DNA of 64,000 bases from positions 3,658,001 through 3,722,000 of the forward strand of contig NC_088789.1 in assembly GCF_949628265.1 (NCBI RefSeq). Direction: 5' to 3'. This document shows, piece by piece, positions 41,401 to 52,985 of this stretch. The DNA comes from Cloeon dipterum. Its lineage: Eukaryota; Arthropoda; Insecta; Ephemeroptera; Baetidae. Each line of letters starts with the position of its first letter. The stretch's first letter is position 1. Under the pieces are notes generated by a model that worked only from the letters and a program-made list of their open reading frames with translations, was not told the origin of the DNA and did no database searches. The translations under genes were made by a program, and so were the position numbers.

Positions 41401-44400
41401 GTTTATTATAAACGGCTTTTAAATACTTTTGCGTGGCGCAATGTCCAGTTGGCCTATGACATTTTGCTGCTTGAATAAATCAATTTGAAAGAATAAAAAA
41501 TCGGTATGTCACCTCTCCGCTCAAGAAGAAGCTCATCTCGCCGCTGAAGACGACCTTCTCGAGCCAGGCGTCGATGGGCGCGGGGATCTCCTTGATAAAG
41601 AGCAGCCTTTTGAGCGGGTCGTCGTCGAGGTCGCGGCCGATCTGGTAGCGGTAGCGCCTGATGCGGGGCTCGCGGTGCGTGTTGGAGCGCATGATTTTGG
41701 TGATGGTGGCCGGCGGGACACCGAGCTCCCTGCTGGCCCTGCGCGTCGACATGTCCGGGCTGGCGGCGAACGCGCTGCGCACCTTCTCGACCGTTTCGTC
41801 GCTGACGCTTCCGGGTCTGCTGGCGGTGCTCTTCGGGCACAGGCAGCCCGTCTCCGAGAACTTCTTGTACCACGCGTAGACGCACGCCCTCGAAGGTGGC
41901 GTCTTGCCGTACTGCGCCTGGTACCTGCGCTGCACCGTGCTCACCGACTGCGTGGACTCGAGCCACAGGACGCACTTGGCCTTCTCCACAGGTGTTGTCA
42001 TCTTCTATTGATTTTCCGCCAGCGTCAGCCTCCACCCTCCAGCCAGCCAGCCTGCCCGGCCGCCGCTCGCCAAATGAATCGGCCACCTGTTATACGGGCA
42101 CCGAACTAACCACCCCCGCGCCGACGGAAATTCATGCGCCCTGCGGCCGCCTCCGGATTCGCCGCCCTTAACTTGCCATTCCCATTCCCACCCCCGCGTA
42201 CGTGCGCGAGCAGGAAATCAACTTTGATCGAATTCGTTTATGAGACAAACTCTGTCAGCTCTATATGCTGGGGTGCACAGGCAGTAATGAACCATTTGAC
42301 TCGGGAGAGGAAAATGTTTGGAAAATTTTAATAAAACGATTAATCTGCGCTTCGAATCGGAAAATTAAAGAACAACACGAATGTGATCAAGAGCCAGGGA
42401 AAATGAAATAAAAATGCGGTTTTTTATTTATTTATAAAAAATTCCAGACATTATTTAAATCTGAACTTATTTCCCATTTTGTGGCCAGCATTTAAAACCA
42501 AAAATATAATGAATAATTCCAGGAGTGCGTTACATGCCTGGTGGAATCGCATCTGGCTTCCACCACGTAGACAAGGACAAGGTGGAGAAGCGCCTCTTCC
42601 AGGTTAAAGGACGTCGCAATGTCCGCGTTCGCCAGGTACAGTGTCACAATCAAACATGATAAATCTTTGGACTTTAGCGAATTATTCTTTTAGATCCCTG
42701 TTGGAATTTCCACCATGAACAAGGGCGACTGCTTCATTTTGGACGTGACCAAGGAAATTTTCGTCTACTGCGGCATGAACAGCAAGCGCCAGGAGCGACT
42801 GAAAGCAATCCAAGCGGCCAACCAGGTCAGAGATCAGGACCACGGTGGAAGACCAAAGGTGGAAATCATTGGTAGGATACTTCAAATGGATTCAATTTAA
42901 ACCATTATTTGGAACCACGTTTTCTTTAGATAACTTCAGCAGCGAGGTTGACGTACAGAAGTTCTTCCGCGAACTTGGAGGTGGATCGCGCGCTGAGGTG
43001 CCCCCAGAGGCGACTGGAGGAGATGACGATGCATTCGAAGCCACGCAGGACGTAAGACCTCATTTGGAGCTAATTTTAAATATTGAAAATGTCCTTGTAT
43101 TTTAGAACAAAGTCACTCTCTTCAAAGTAAGCGACGCCTCAGGATCCATGAAGGTGGACAAGGTCGGAGAGAAGCCTTTGAACCAAAATCTTCTGCAGTC
43201 CGCGGTAACACAAATTAAAATAATTGTGCTTGATTGTTTTCCAACCCCTTAACTGCTGCATTGACTTGTGCAGTTTGGTTTTGTGCTGAATTTCTAATTA
43301 AGGTGTGGTTTTTCCTTGATCTTATTGTACAATATTTTCTTTCTCTATTGCTCCGTGACGCAACAAAAACAGCAAACAGGAGGTGCTCAGGTAAATATGC
43401 CTACTTTCAAATTGCATGCGACACAGTCAATCACATGGACGCCTGAAGTAGACAATGTAGGCAACCCTCCGAGACGTCTGTGTTTCGCAGGCTGCCTAAC
43501 TCATGTTTTCACAGGCGCTACCACTACCACACACATAGTGCGCTTGTTAGACACCAGATTATTACAAGTAGAATATGGGCGATTAATTTCGTATTTTCCT
43601 TCTCACAAGTAGAGTTGTTGAGTGTTTTTAGATTAATTTCACGGTTTTAAATAGTCTTTTAGATTGCAGTTCAGCAGGTAACTGTACAAATTAATTGTAT
43701 TCAGATTTATTAAATGTTTGAAGAGATGCACAGAGATAATACAAAAAGTAGTAAAATACTTAAAACATTTAATATAGGGAAAATAGGCTGAGGATATCAT
43801 AAAAAATATATTATCAAAGAAAGGAACTAATAAATCTGCCTATTTTAGGATTGCTTCATTTTGGACACAGTCTCGTCAGGTATTTTCGTCTGGATCGGGC
43901 GAAGCTGCAACCAGAATGAAAAGGTCGAAGCCTTGAAGAAGGCTGACCAATTCTTGAAGGACAACAAGTACCCCGCTTGGACAAATGTGGGTGTCCTTGA
44001 ATTCCGGGCAATTTTTATAGTAATAATTTAAACGCAAACAGGTGCAAAGAATTGTTGAGGATGGAGAGCCAGTGGCCTTCAAGCAGTACTTCAGCACTTG
44101 GCGCGAGAAGCGCGTTGGACGCTCGATCGGCTCCGGACGAGTCTACGACATGAAGCAAATCTCTGGTACCTTCGCACAAAATTGCCCTTTTCAGAAAAAT
44201 AAAATAAAAATTCAACAGAAAACATGCCCGAGACCGACTTCAACCCCGCCTCCCTCCACGCTGAAAAGCTGATGCGTCTGCTGGCCAAGAGCTCAGGTCG
44301 CGCGTTCGGGTTCATGCCTGACGACGGCAAGGGCAAGGTGGAGGTCTTCCGCGTCGAGAACTTCGAACTCGCGCCCGTCACCAAAACTGCTCCCGGATTC

Positions 44401-46021
44401 TTCTTCGGCGGCGACTCTTACATCATCAAGTACACGTACACGAAGGGAAACAGGGAGAATTACATCATCTACTTCTGGCAGGTCGGTGGCATTTGACGAC
44501 GATGTTATGATTTATTACAAATTAATTTAAATTGCTCAGGGCAAGGATAGCACCCAGGATGAAAAGGCGGCGTCCGCTCTGCATGCCGTCCGCCTTGACA
44601 ACGAACTTGGCGGCAAAGCCACTCAAGTCAGAGTCGTCCAGGGCAATGAACCGCGCCACTTCCTCCGCATTTTCCAAGGTGACAATAATTCAATTATTAT
44701 GTGTCCACGCAGCTGGAGACTTGCGCATTTTCAGGTCGAATGGTTGTTTTCATGGGAGGTCACGCCAGCGGCTTCAAGAACTTGCGCGACCACGACACTT
44801 ACGACACTGACGGCGTCATGCTCTTTCAGGTAGAAAATCCGTCAAATTCAAAATAAACTTGTATTCGATTGCGAAATCCGCAGGTACGCGGAACTTGCGC
44901 GGAGGACGTACGCGCCGAGCAGGTGGAAGAAAAGACTCGCTCGCTGAATTCTGACGATGCTTTCTACCTAGTCACTAACCAAAATGACTACCTTTGGTTC
45001 GGAAAGGTAATTTCCAAAAGAGAGAAAAAACGATTTTTTATCCATGCTCCAAATTAAAATACATATTAAAGGCACTGAAATTTTTTTTTTAAATTTATAA
45101 AAATAGGACAGTTCCCCTGAAGAGCGGGAGATGGCCCGCACTATTTCTGGTATGATGGCCGAGCCAGATACTAAAGTGATCGAGTTGGAGGAGGGTAGCG
45201 AACCCGACGCATTCTGGAAGGTGCTCGGCGGAAAAGGACCCTACACGAGCGAACCCAAGGACGACGACAAGCCCCTGTTGGCGCCTCGTCTCTTCCACTG
45301 CTACATCCCCGAGAATGGAGGAAAACTCAAGGTCGAGGAAATTGACGATTTCGAGCAGGCGGTAAAAAACCCGATTTTTTCCTTTTCTGGCTGAGTTCTA
45401 ATAACATTAATTTAAAAGGACCTGAACCAAGATGACGTCATGGTGCTCGACTCTGGAGACGAAATTTACATCTGGATCGGCCAGGACTCGTCTAAGAGCG
45501 AGCAGGAACAGTCGATGAAGATGGCGGAGGCGTACCTGAAAACCGACCCCACGGACCGCAACCAAGACCAGGCTCTCATTTTCACTCTGCGCCAGGGCTA
45601 CGAAAACACGTCTTTCACCTCGCTCTTCCCGTCTTGGAACCCTAACATGTGGAAGGTTCGTGTGTTCATTTATATCTTAAAAAAAGAAATTTTAGATTAG
45701 ATTTTGATTTATTTTCATTATTTTATTCATTATTTTATTTGTTTATTTTTTTAAACAAAAACAGTGTACAACAAGACAATTATTCACAATTTTTGTAGGT
45801 AGCAGGACCAACTTCAGTGAGAGACATTATAGGCTTTTTTTCACATTCCAGGAGATGGTGAACAAATAAATGCTTTCACCCAGGTCTATCAGATAAATTT
45901 AAATGTGCATGGTGACTTTACTATTTAAAAAGTAACTATAAATAAAGAATTGTGCCTATACATATGATTTCAGGATGAAAAGAGCTACGAGCAACTGCGC
46001 AATGAGGCTCAAAACCAATAA
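35411..46021 (+). CDS. Gel: Gelsolin, secreted form, six gelsolin domains
   Basis: Gelsolin severs and caps actin filaments in a calcium-dependent way. Coding exons: 35411-35614, 37812-37886, 37949-38014, 38799-38922, 42523-42635, 42694-42871, 42930-43051, 43106-43204, 43849-43986, 44042-44165, 44219-44481, 44540-44678, 44735-44829, 44884-45006, 45107-45361, 45419-45655 and 45974-46021, all in phase, giving 800 residues. An 18-nt microexon at 43373-43390 would make 806. The first exon encodes a signal peptide (basic start, then [21 protein letters not shown]). G1 shows [11 protein letters not shown] and [10 protein letters not shown]2 has RLFQVKGRR and GDCFILD; G3 has DCFILD and FVWIGR; G4 has [13 protein letters not shown]5 has [15 protein letters not shown]6 has [15 protein letters not shown]. 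There is no villin headpiece. Intron 38923-42522 hosts an antisense transposase-derived gene. Confidence 0.97.
35615..37811 (+). other. Gelsolin intron 1
   Basis: AT-rich intron. A CpG-richer patch at about 36880-37040 could be a second promoter for a cytoplasmic isoform lacking the signal peptide, as flies have, but no start codon or clear donor was found to support this. Nothing else is recognised. Confidence 0.3.
38923..39744. other. Gelsolin intron 4, left flank of the nested gene
   Basis: AT-rich. It would hold the 3' UTR of the antisense transposase-derived gene. No terminal inverted repeat or target duplication bounding that gene could be recognised here or to the right of it. Confidence 0.35.
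39745..42001 (-). CDS. Mariner-type transposase-derived gene, catalytic residues altered
   Basis: Two exons (41513-42001 and 39745-40305) join in phase across a 1207-bp GT-AG intron into 349 residues, full length for insect mariner-related transposases. Residues 1-115 form paired helix-turn-helix DNA-binding domains ([38 protein letters not shown]). The RNase-H-like core follows: [15 protein letters not shown] then [11 protein letters not shown] across the splice, VFGPFFL, and [19 protein letters not shown]. In active relatives the first catalytic Asp lies in FSDE; here it is FSGE. The second lies in QQDGAPPH; here the aligned stretch is LQVDLPLSR, with Val at the Asp position. SPD has become SPE, while the D of PLDFF remains. 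No stop or frameshift occurs. Exons are strongly GC- and CpG-rich, while the intron and host intron are AT-rich. It lies antisense inside gelsolin intron 4. Domestication as a DNA-binding protein is an inference; a young but inactive element is the alternative. Confidence 0.85.
42002..42522. other. Gelsolin intron 4, upstream side of the nested gene
   Basis: The block 42002-42210 is markedly GC- and CpG-rich and lies immediately 5' of the antisense transposase-derived ATG, so it may be its promoter. The rest is AT-rich up to the gelsolin exon at 42523. Confidence 0.35.
43373..43390 (+). CDS. Gel: Probable 18-nt gelsolin microexon
   Basis: Between exons 43106-43204 and 43849-43986 (phase 0 on both sides) lies a pyrimidine tract (TTTTCTTTCTCTATTGCTCC), an AG at 43371-43372, 18 nt encoding QTGGAQ, and a donor (CAG|gtaaat). 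It adds six residues without changing frame, just before the G3 strand DCFILD. It could be constitutive or alternative. Confidence 0.5.
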
Positions 46022-46110
46022 ACCTAATAAACTTCTACTCCTGCGATCGAGAAGTTATAACCCGCGCAAATTTATTATATGTTTGGACAAGAAAATAAAC
46101 GTGTATCGCA
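46022..46110 (+). terminator. Gelsolin polyadenylation signals
   Basis: AATAAA occurs at 46026-46031, almost directly after the stop, and again at 46094-46099. The second is followed by GT- and T-containing sequence and is the more likely site. The 3' UTR is therefore very short. Confidence 0.55.
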
Positions 46111-49100
46111 ATTTATGAAATACCAAATCTCTGTTTCACTACCCCTTTATTCCTGCATGAAAATTACCAAATAAGTAAAAGCTTGATATTCTCGTCCAAG
46201 CTGTAGCGGCTATTAAATTTGAACAGTACAGAATTATGCAAATGAGACACAGGTGGTGATGAGCTGAGAGTGCTTATTATATGAAAGTGAGAGGAGCGAG
46301 GAATCCAGCTGGCACAATATGCGTATTTTTATGCCGCCGCCGCCGCCATGTAGCCATGGACATTTTTCACTCTCTCTGCCAACGGTATTTGGAATAAATA
46401 TACAACAGTGGTTAGCGAACAAAAAGTGGATCAGCGACATCAGCGTCGACACGCCAATTACACGGCGCATTGTTGTTGGCTTTAGACGAAATCGCGTGCC
46501 TAGTCAAAAAGCAGGCAGATAAAAACTCACAATCTTCACTTGTGTTACACTCACGCGTGTATTTTCTCTTTCAGCAGGTGATGCTGGTGCTTGATGAAAA
46601 TTAAATTGTTTAATTAGAATTCCTATTTACACCCGCAACATTTCAAAACTAGAGTTTCAAGATATCATCATATATGCGGGTGCATCAAAATTTCTCTTTT
46701 CAAATGTGTCTTTGATTTTAATTGTAAAAACGTAAAATCAGCATGGCATGGCGGAAAAATTAAATCAAGCGTATTTTTTTCATTTCCGTGGTGAAATTTT
46801 TGCATTCTTCTCTCCACTGGGTGAGGAGAAAACGCCAGCAGAAAATTAGCTCTCCTATTAATTTAACAAAATATCCACCTGCTGATGGAGTGAATTTTGG
46901 TTCAATGACTGCAGACATGGTGCTTTTCAACTGCTGTGTGCGGTCAGCGGCAAGTGAAGCGTGTTTTATAAAAAGTACAGCCAGTTTCCTTGCTTTGCAC
47001 GTGCTCTTCATGAAAATTCGCGGACGGGAATGAAATAGCAATGAGTTGACGACAGCGACGAAAGCTCCTCGTCGAATGTTGCCAAAATCCGGTGCGTAAG
47101 GTCATCGTGAGCAAAATATCAACGTTGGCGTTCAAATTGTCACATTTTCAACAGTTTCAGTTGATTTTCCTTTGAGCAAAATCTCCGACCGTAACGACAG
47201 CCGTTGCTTTTGAGAAGCAGCAACTCGCGTGTGCAGTACAAAGCAGATAAAACGTAATCGTCGCCAGTCAGCATCTCCAAAGCAAAACGGGGTCGAAACA
47301 TCAAAACAAACGTGTTCTTTACGTCTTCCTGTAAAATATGCGCGGCGGCGTAATCTTAACAAAAATGTCACCGAGTTTACACACACACATACACATGTGT
47401 GTCTACGTCTACCTGTGCGCTGGCTCGTTACAGCAAATATCGCGCGCGCGAGGCTCTCAGCAGTCAGAGAGGGGTTACGTCACGAGAGAGCACTTTCAGT
47501 TTTACTAGGCGTGCAACGATAACGATATTACGCTGCTGCCCCGTAATAATGAGCGCACGCAGCTCTCAGTCAGCACTCTCTGACATCTCGCAGCGTGTCT
47601 AATTCAATTTCTCTTTGACTGGTTTATTGCGTGCTTTCGTCCTTAACGATTGATTATTTCAATCAATTTCCTACTTTTTAATCCGCACAAGAAAGGAATC
47701 TAATCAAAGCCTGTACGTTCATTTGTTGAAACAGAAATTCAGCGCATAATGTAGCGAATTTTTGTGGTCAACTTGCGAGACCAAATAGATTTGTAGGTCA
47801 GGGCATTGAATAAGTTGAGTCAGAAAATTGGTTGTACGAAAATTACGAAAAAATAAACATTTTTACGAATATAAAGAAATATCCGTGTAAAGGGAGGAGA
47901 AGCAGAATTTAACTCTTTTGAAATTACCTCAATATATCGTATGAATTTTAGTAAAGGGAGCTGCATCGCAAGTACTAGGGTGAGTGCCAAGTGCCAACGC
48001 AGCTTTACAAGATTTCGTCACTTGTTGCTTTTGCTGTATGTGCAGTGCGTAAGGTGCAAGATATAGTTTTCTTACAGTTTGTTTGCTTTTATTAGCCTAC
48101 AATGAGCCACTATTTATATTGACAACCCGCACTAAGTAGAGCAATTTGTATATTTGCTTTATAATAATTATAAGAGAGGTGTTTAATTCGTACTTTTATA
48201 AATTTGAAAAAAATATTACACATCATTTTCAAATGCGTCTACTTCTTTAAATTAGCTTGGTTCTTGATTTCACAAATTAGTTCTAGTGTTAAAAAAGAAT
48301 CAACTCTCATTATATCTGTGAGTACAAGTATTTTATGGCTGAAAACTGAGTAGTGCATCGCAGAGCAAAACAATAATTGTGGAAACCATCTCACTTGACA
48401 ATGACGATGAGTGTGTGGCTCATTGTCTGAAAAGGCAATGACTTGCACACGCGTGCTATTGTCACATGAGTGCTCTCTGCTGGTGCATATACCTATAAAT
48501 TGTTGCGTTATATAATTACGCGATCTGCAACCCCGACCAGGGAATAAACACATACACACACACTCACGCGTCGTCGGTTTTACTAGAGGCATTGACTCAC
48601 CTTGTTTGGATTTCCCCTCCTCGGCGCGGTTGGTCGAAAAAAAAACGCAAAAGGTAAATATGTCTGACGAGAATAAGCAGTTTACAAACTCCTCATATCA
48701 AGGACAACTTGCCAATAATTATTTTTAAGAGGAAAATATATCCAGCCGTTTGAGGCAATGTCAAGAACAGGCCGCAGCTAGCAAAATCCGCCAGTGAAGC
48801 TGTGGCTTTGAAAGATGAGCTGGCTAGAGGGAATTCCGCAGATCGTGGGAAGCTAAAATGTAAACGCCTTCTAAATTATGCACGGATCAGTTTATTTGTT
48901 ATTTTAAATATTTTCCTTTTTGACATTGGTATAAGATCAGGGTTAAACATAAAAGAGTCATTTCACTAAATAATGGTTAGTTCAAAGATCAGGGAATAAC
49001 GCTCCATCGTCAACACTCAAAATACATTAAATCCTTGTGTGAATGGCCTTCAAATGTAAAGATTGTCTAAATTCAAGAGGAATTAGTTTGTGAAAAATAG

Positions 49101-52100
49101 CCAAGCTCGTAAAAATGAACATAACATGTATTTTATCACGAGGAACTAAAAAATTAAGGAAACACCATATAAGTAAAAAAAATTTGCTGCTCAAAAATAG
49201 ACAGTTTCCATACAATTAATTTAGTGCTAGCGGCAAAGCGTCACAAAATGCGTCAGACAATCATTAGTGCAGAACAGGAACCCACACGCACTCTGCTTTC
49301 CTCAGCAGAATGCCCACTTAATTACAATTCATTCTCGCGCTCTTAGAACGAAATCATATTCCGCAATATTTCCATCTCGGAGAGTTTTGAAGGTCGACCG
49401 GTTGAATGGCTTTCTGCTAATGTCGCTGCGTCCATCAGGGTCAGCCGGCCTTATTCACCAGTGAGCACAAAGCAGCAGGTGCATTTGGGCATGAAATGCT
49501 AATTGGCCGTTCGCACTTTGGCAACTCAGACGGAATCGAGCACTCGATCGTGCTAATTACGCGCGGCTGATTGGAAACAATGGGGCCATTAAATGATGCA
49601 ACAATTTCTGATGAAATTTCGATTTTTCTGAATGGATAAAAAAAAATAAAAGCAAAACGCTCAGGTTGCCAAAAACCAACGAGAAGAATTCCACATGTAG
49701 GGGAATAGTAAAATCATAAATATATTTTTATTGAACACGCAAGTGTGCAATGATAATAAATAAAAATTGTTACTCGCGCTGTCAGTGGTAATTATGAGTG
49801 AGCTAATGGCACGAGAGCACGAGTTGGATCAAATTAGGACTAATTTGAAAGTATTATTGGATGATGAACATGAACAGTCAGTAATAAATATCGAGCGAAA
49901 GAGACGCAGTGCTGTAAAATTACTGCAAATTGCTATTTAGTTCTCGTCACGTAATAAGCAATAATTTCCAGCATTTTTTTAGAGAAAAAATCGTTCAAAA
50001 ATTGTAAATGACAGCAAAAATTTATTCTTTTTTTAGGGAATTTGCAATATTTTAACCACTATTATTCATTAAATTTGATTAATGTGGTGACGCACTTGAC
50101 GTTGAGAAATAACGAGAAAATGATATATACTTCTAAAAAAGTAATTAAAACCGCAATTATTTATTTTTCTAGCCAGAGGAAAAACTTGAAAACCAAATGG
50201 TAAAATAGAAATGGGTGCTCTTTTAAAAATTCCTCTATTTCCATCTCACTCAGAAAAACCTTGTCACTTAGCTGTTCAAGTGTGTGCAGGGGAAAGGAAA
50301 ACCACCGAAATGCGGCAAACGGCTACGGGGAAATTGACTAATTCCCGTTTGACCTTACTCGTTGAACTTGATTTTGAATTCGCCGAGTGTGTCAACGCTC
50401 AAGCCAATTCCTGTTAGATCCAACGCGCATAACCTTACGGCGAAAAGCACAATATAATTGCTTGCACTCTCTTGCCGCCGTCGGCCGACTTGTTTGTGAC
50501 CTAGCTCATATACACAGCGTATATGTGGAAATACTCCGCCTAGGTGCGCGATTCAGTAGCTAAACGAATAAATCAGCGCAGAGAGCGAAGGTATGAGAGC
50601 GCGTGATTTGGCTCCGCTTGCTTCTCGTCTCGCCTCTAATTATTTATGGACTCCCTCTACGTGGTGTGATCCTCGCAATTTTCGCAGCACCGCCGTAATT
50701 CACGTTTAATATTTTATGAGCGCAGTTCTTGTTCAAGATGCATTTATTTCGTCTGGGGAAAGAGTTATATTTGACTTTGTGACTTATTCTGTCATTTTAT
50801 ATTTTCCAAAATTCGAATTCAAGTGGTTAATTTTTAGATTTACAGCGAGTTTAATCTCTGTAAGTAACGAAAACGTATGTTCAAAACGCTTAAATTAATT
50901 TGGAGTTCTTCCAAATGTAGAATACAACAATCTAAATATGTCTCAATAAAAAAATTAAATCTAGAATATATTTCAAAAAATCCTTATTTTAACATCAGGT
51001 AATCATCCCATACTCCCAATTAAAGTAAAATTCAATTGCAGGTTGTTTCAGTTTTAAATCATCAGCAATTTTTTCCAAACAGATATCGCGGAAAATTCCC
51101 AATGGCAACCCCTAAACAAAGAACATACGATGTTAAAAATAATGCAATTACTCCAAAATTGTGCAATTAGTTAGTGATCTCCATACAAGCATTATTTGAA
51201 AAACAAATTTGACGTCAGAGAAAAATTATGCTTGCTGTGCGTTCGTTTGCACAATGAAAACTGCAATAAATTTTGATGCAGTTTCTTCACGATTGCGGAG
51301 TGCGAATGCTAATTGCTGCTTGGCGGCACGTTCAATGTTGCTTTTGTATTATCAAAATTGCTGATTATGATTGTGTGCGGCATTGAAGTATAAATTAAAA
51401 CATGCGCTTTTACGCTGACTACAGGAAAATTTGTGCGACACTCAACAGTTTTATGTTTAAATTGAAATACGATAACAAATATTGCATAAATTGATAGATT
51501 TATATACTGACATAATACTTTCGAGAGGGAAATTTGTTACGGTGATGACTGAAGAATGAGGATGAATCTTTTGTCTGATATTGGTCAGCGACGGCTTTGT
51601 TATAAAAACAACAATGAGAACGGCGTGACCAATAATTATGTAATTACGTATAGAGCAGAAAACAGAAAACTTATAACTCCGCAGCCCTTCACTTTTTTCA
51701 GGCAAGCACTACAAAATCAAGCAACTCGATCGCGAAAGTGACATTAATGACACAGTAATAACAGACATCTCAAAACACGTACTATTCAATGGATTTTTTG
51801 TTTACTTCCTCGTTGACCTGCAACTCATTTGTTTGGATTTAATTTTCCTGACGGGGGTGTACGATTAGTTAAATTTACTCAAAAAAATTGTATTTTCAAG
51901 CAGTAAATATTTCGTAATAAAAATGATACCTTATTTCCGAGTGCTTCCCTCTTAAGTAATTTTTCTATCAAGCCGGAGAAAAATATTTCACATTCAGTAG
52001 AACAATTGGGGATTGACGTATTTGAATTTAAAGGTCTTCTGACACTGCTGGTTGCACACGTAATTTAATTTGTCATGAAGTTCACATTTTCAAAGGGATT

Positions 52101-52840
52101 TAGTCATATTTAGCATGTTTTAATGACTAAATTCAAATCAAATCAAAGAAAAAAATCCCTCCACTTATGAGCCAAATAAAGAGTGAAAATTCAAGTTTTG
52201 CAGCGAGCACTGCGGAAAATATTACGAACAAGATTGTACTTTGAGAAAACTGATTTAGAGAGAAGCAGCTAAAAATGTTAAAATTATTGTAACATAGTAA
52301 ATCATTGTAATTTTTGTGTGTGGGACAAGTAGAGAGTTTAATTAATTATTCAAATTTAAAGCTATTTATTGGTTTATTGGGAATTATTTAACAAATTTAA
52401 TTATTTTTAAGCAGTGAAAGTGTTGAAAGTTCATTATTTGAATTTCAAACTGTATGAATTGCAGGAAAAAACAAATTATTTAAAATCCACATCCCCGAAG
52501 CAAATAAAAAAAAATCGTTCATCTTTACTAAATTACGACAACCTTGACTGCTTCTGCCTTACAAACGTATAAAAATTAATTCTTATAATCAATTTTAAAA
52601 GCCTCTCTTTATGTACTGAATAGCTTAACAACCACATCCCGATTCAAAAGAACGCACATGCTGATTAACCGGGCTAAATTAGAATTCGGCCCCCGTTTCC
52701 TCCAAAAATTATCAGAGCCCACGGGAGGGTCCATCCGGAGGGTCTCGGCGGGCGTTCGTCCGGCGAGAGTGAAAGTAGGGGGGAGACTGTGGCGGTAGTG
52801 CTGCCGAGGGGAAGCAGCCAGCAAGGTGAAAGAGCGAGTC
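46111..52840. other. Large intergenic region, no supported gene
   Basis: This 6.7-kb stretch is AT-rich and mostly featureless. A short GCC repeat sits at about 46333. A CpG-richer block (about 47040-47600) contains an initiator (TCAGTT, 47495-47500) and a CRE-like TTACGTCA near 47475, and so could be a promoter. A possible decayed coding fragment lies at 48659-48890. CA-type repeats occur near 47385 and 48550. No RNA gene or transposon ends were recognised. Confidence 0.4.
48659..48890 (+). pseudogene. Possible broken coiled-coil coding fragment
   Basis: A 22-codon ATG frame (MSDENKQFTNSSYQ) ends at a TAA. Two following frames read acidic/basic helical sequence (EENISSRLRQCQEQAAASK, then a frame change to EAVALKDELARGNSADRGKL). 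This looks like a single helical reading frame disrupted by stops and a frameshift, but the evidence is compositional only and no family is recognised. Confidence 0.2.
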
Positions 52841-52985
52841 TGACAATCAGTGTGCGTCGTGCGGTTGTGGCAGCAGTAGTTGTTCGGTCGGCATGAAGGT
52901 ACGGCGACGGCACTGCTAACCTTGGTCAGCACTATGACACCGCGGCCTACAGGCGCTGACAAAAAACAGTGACACCTGGCACGCG
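52841..52985 (+). promoter_or_regulatory. torso-like promoter and 5' UTR
   Basis: GC-rich sequence precedes the coding start. An initiator-like TCAGTG at 52847-52852 lies about 135 bp upstream of the ATG, with no TATA or well-placed downstream element. An upstream ATG at about 52893 opens a nine-codon frame ending in TAA, before the torso-like start. Confidence 0.4.

Noticed and set aside
41454-42086. Second long minus-strand frame overlapping the transposase-derived exon 1
   Set aside because: The transposase frame has clear domain similarity; this one is an out-of-frame reading of the same GC-rich DNA.
39600-42400. Terminal inverted repeats or TA duplication bounding the transposase-derived gene
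   Set aside because: I looked for matching ends on both sides and could not identify any. The failure is limited by eye-based comparison, so absence is not proven.
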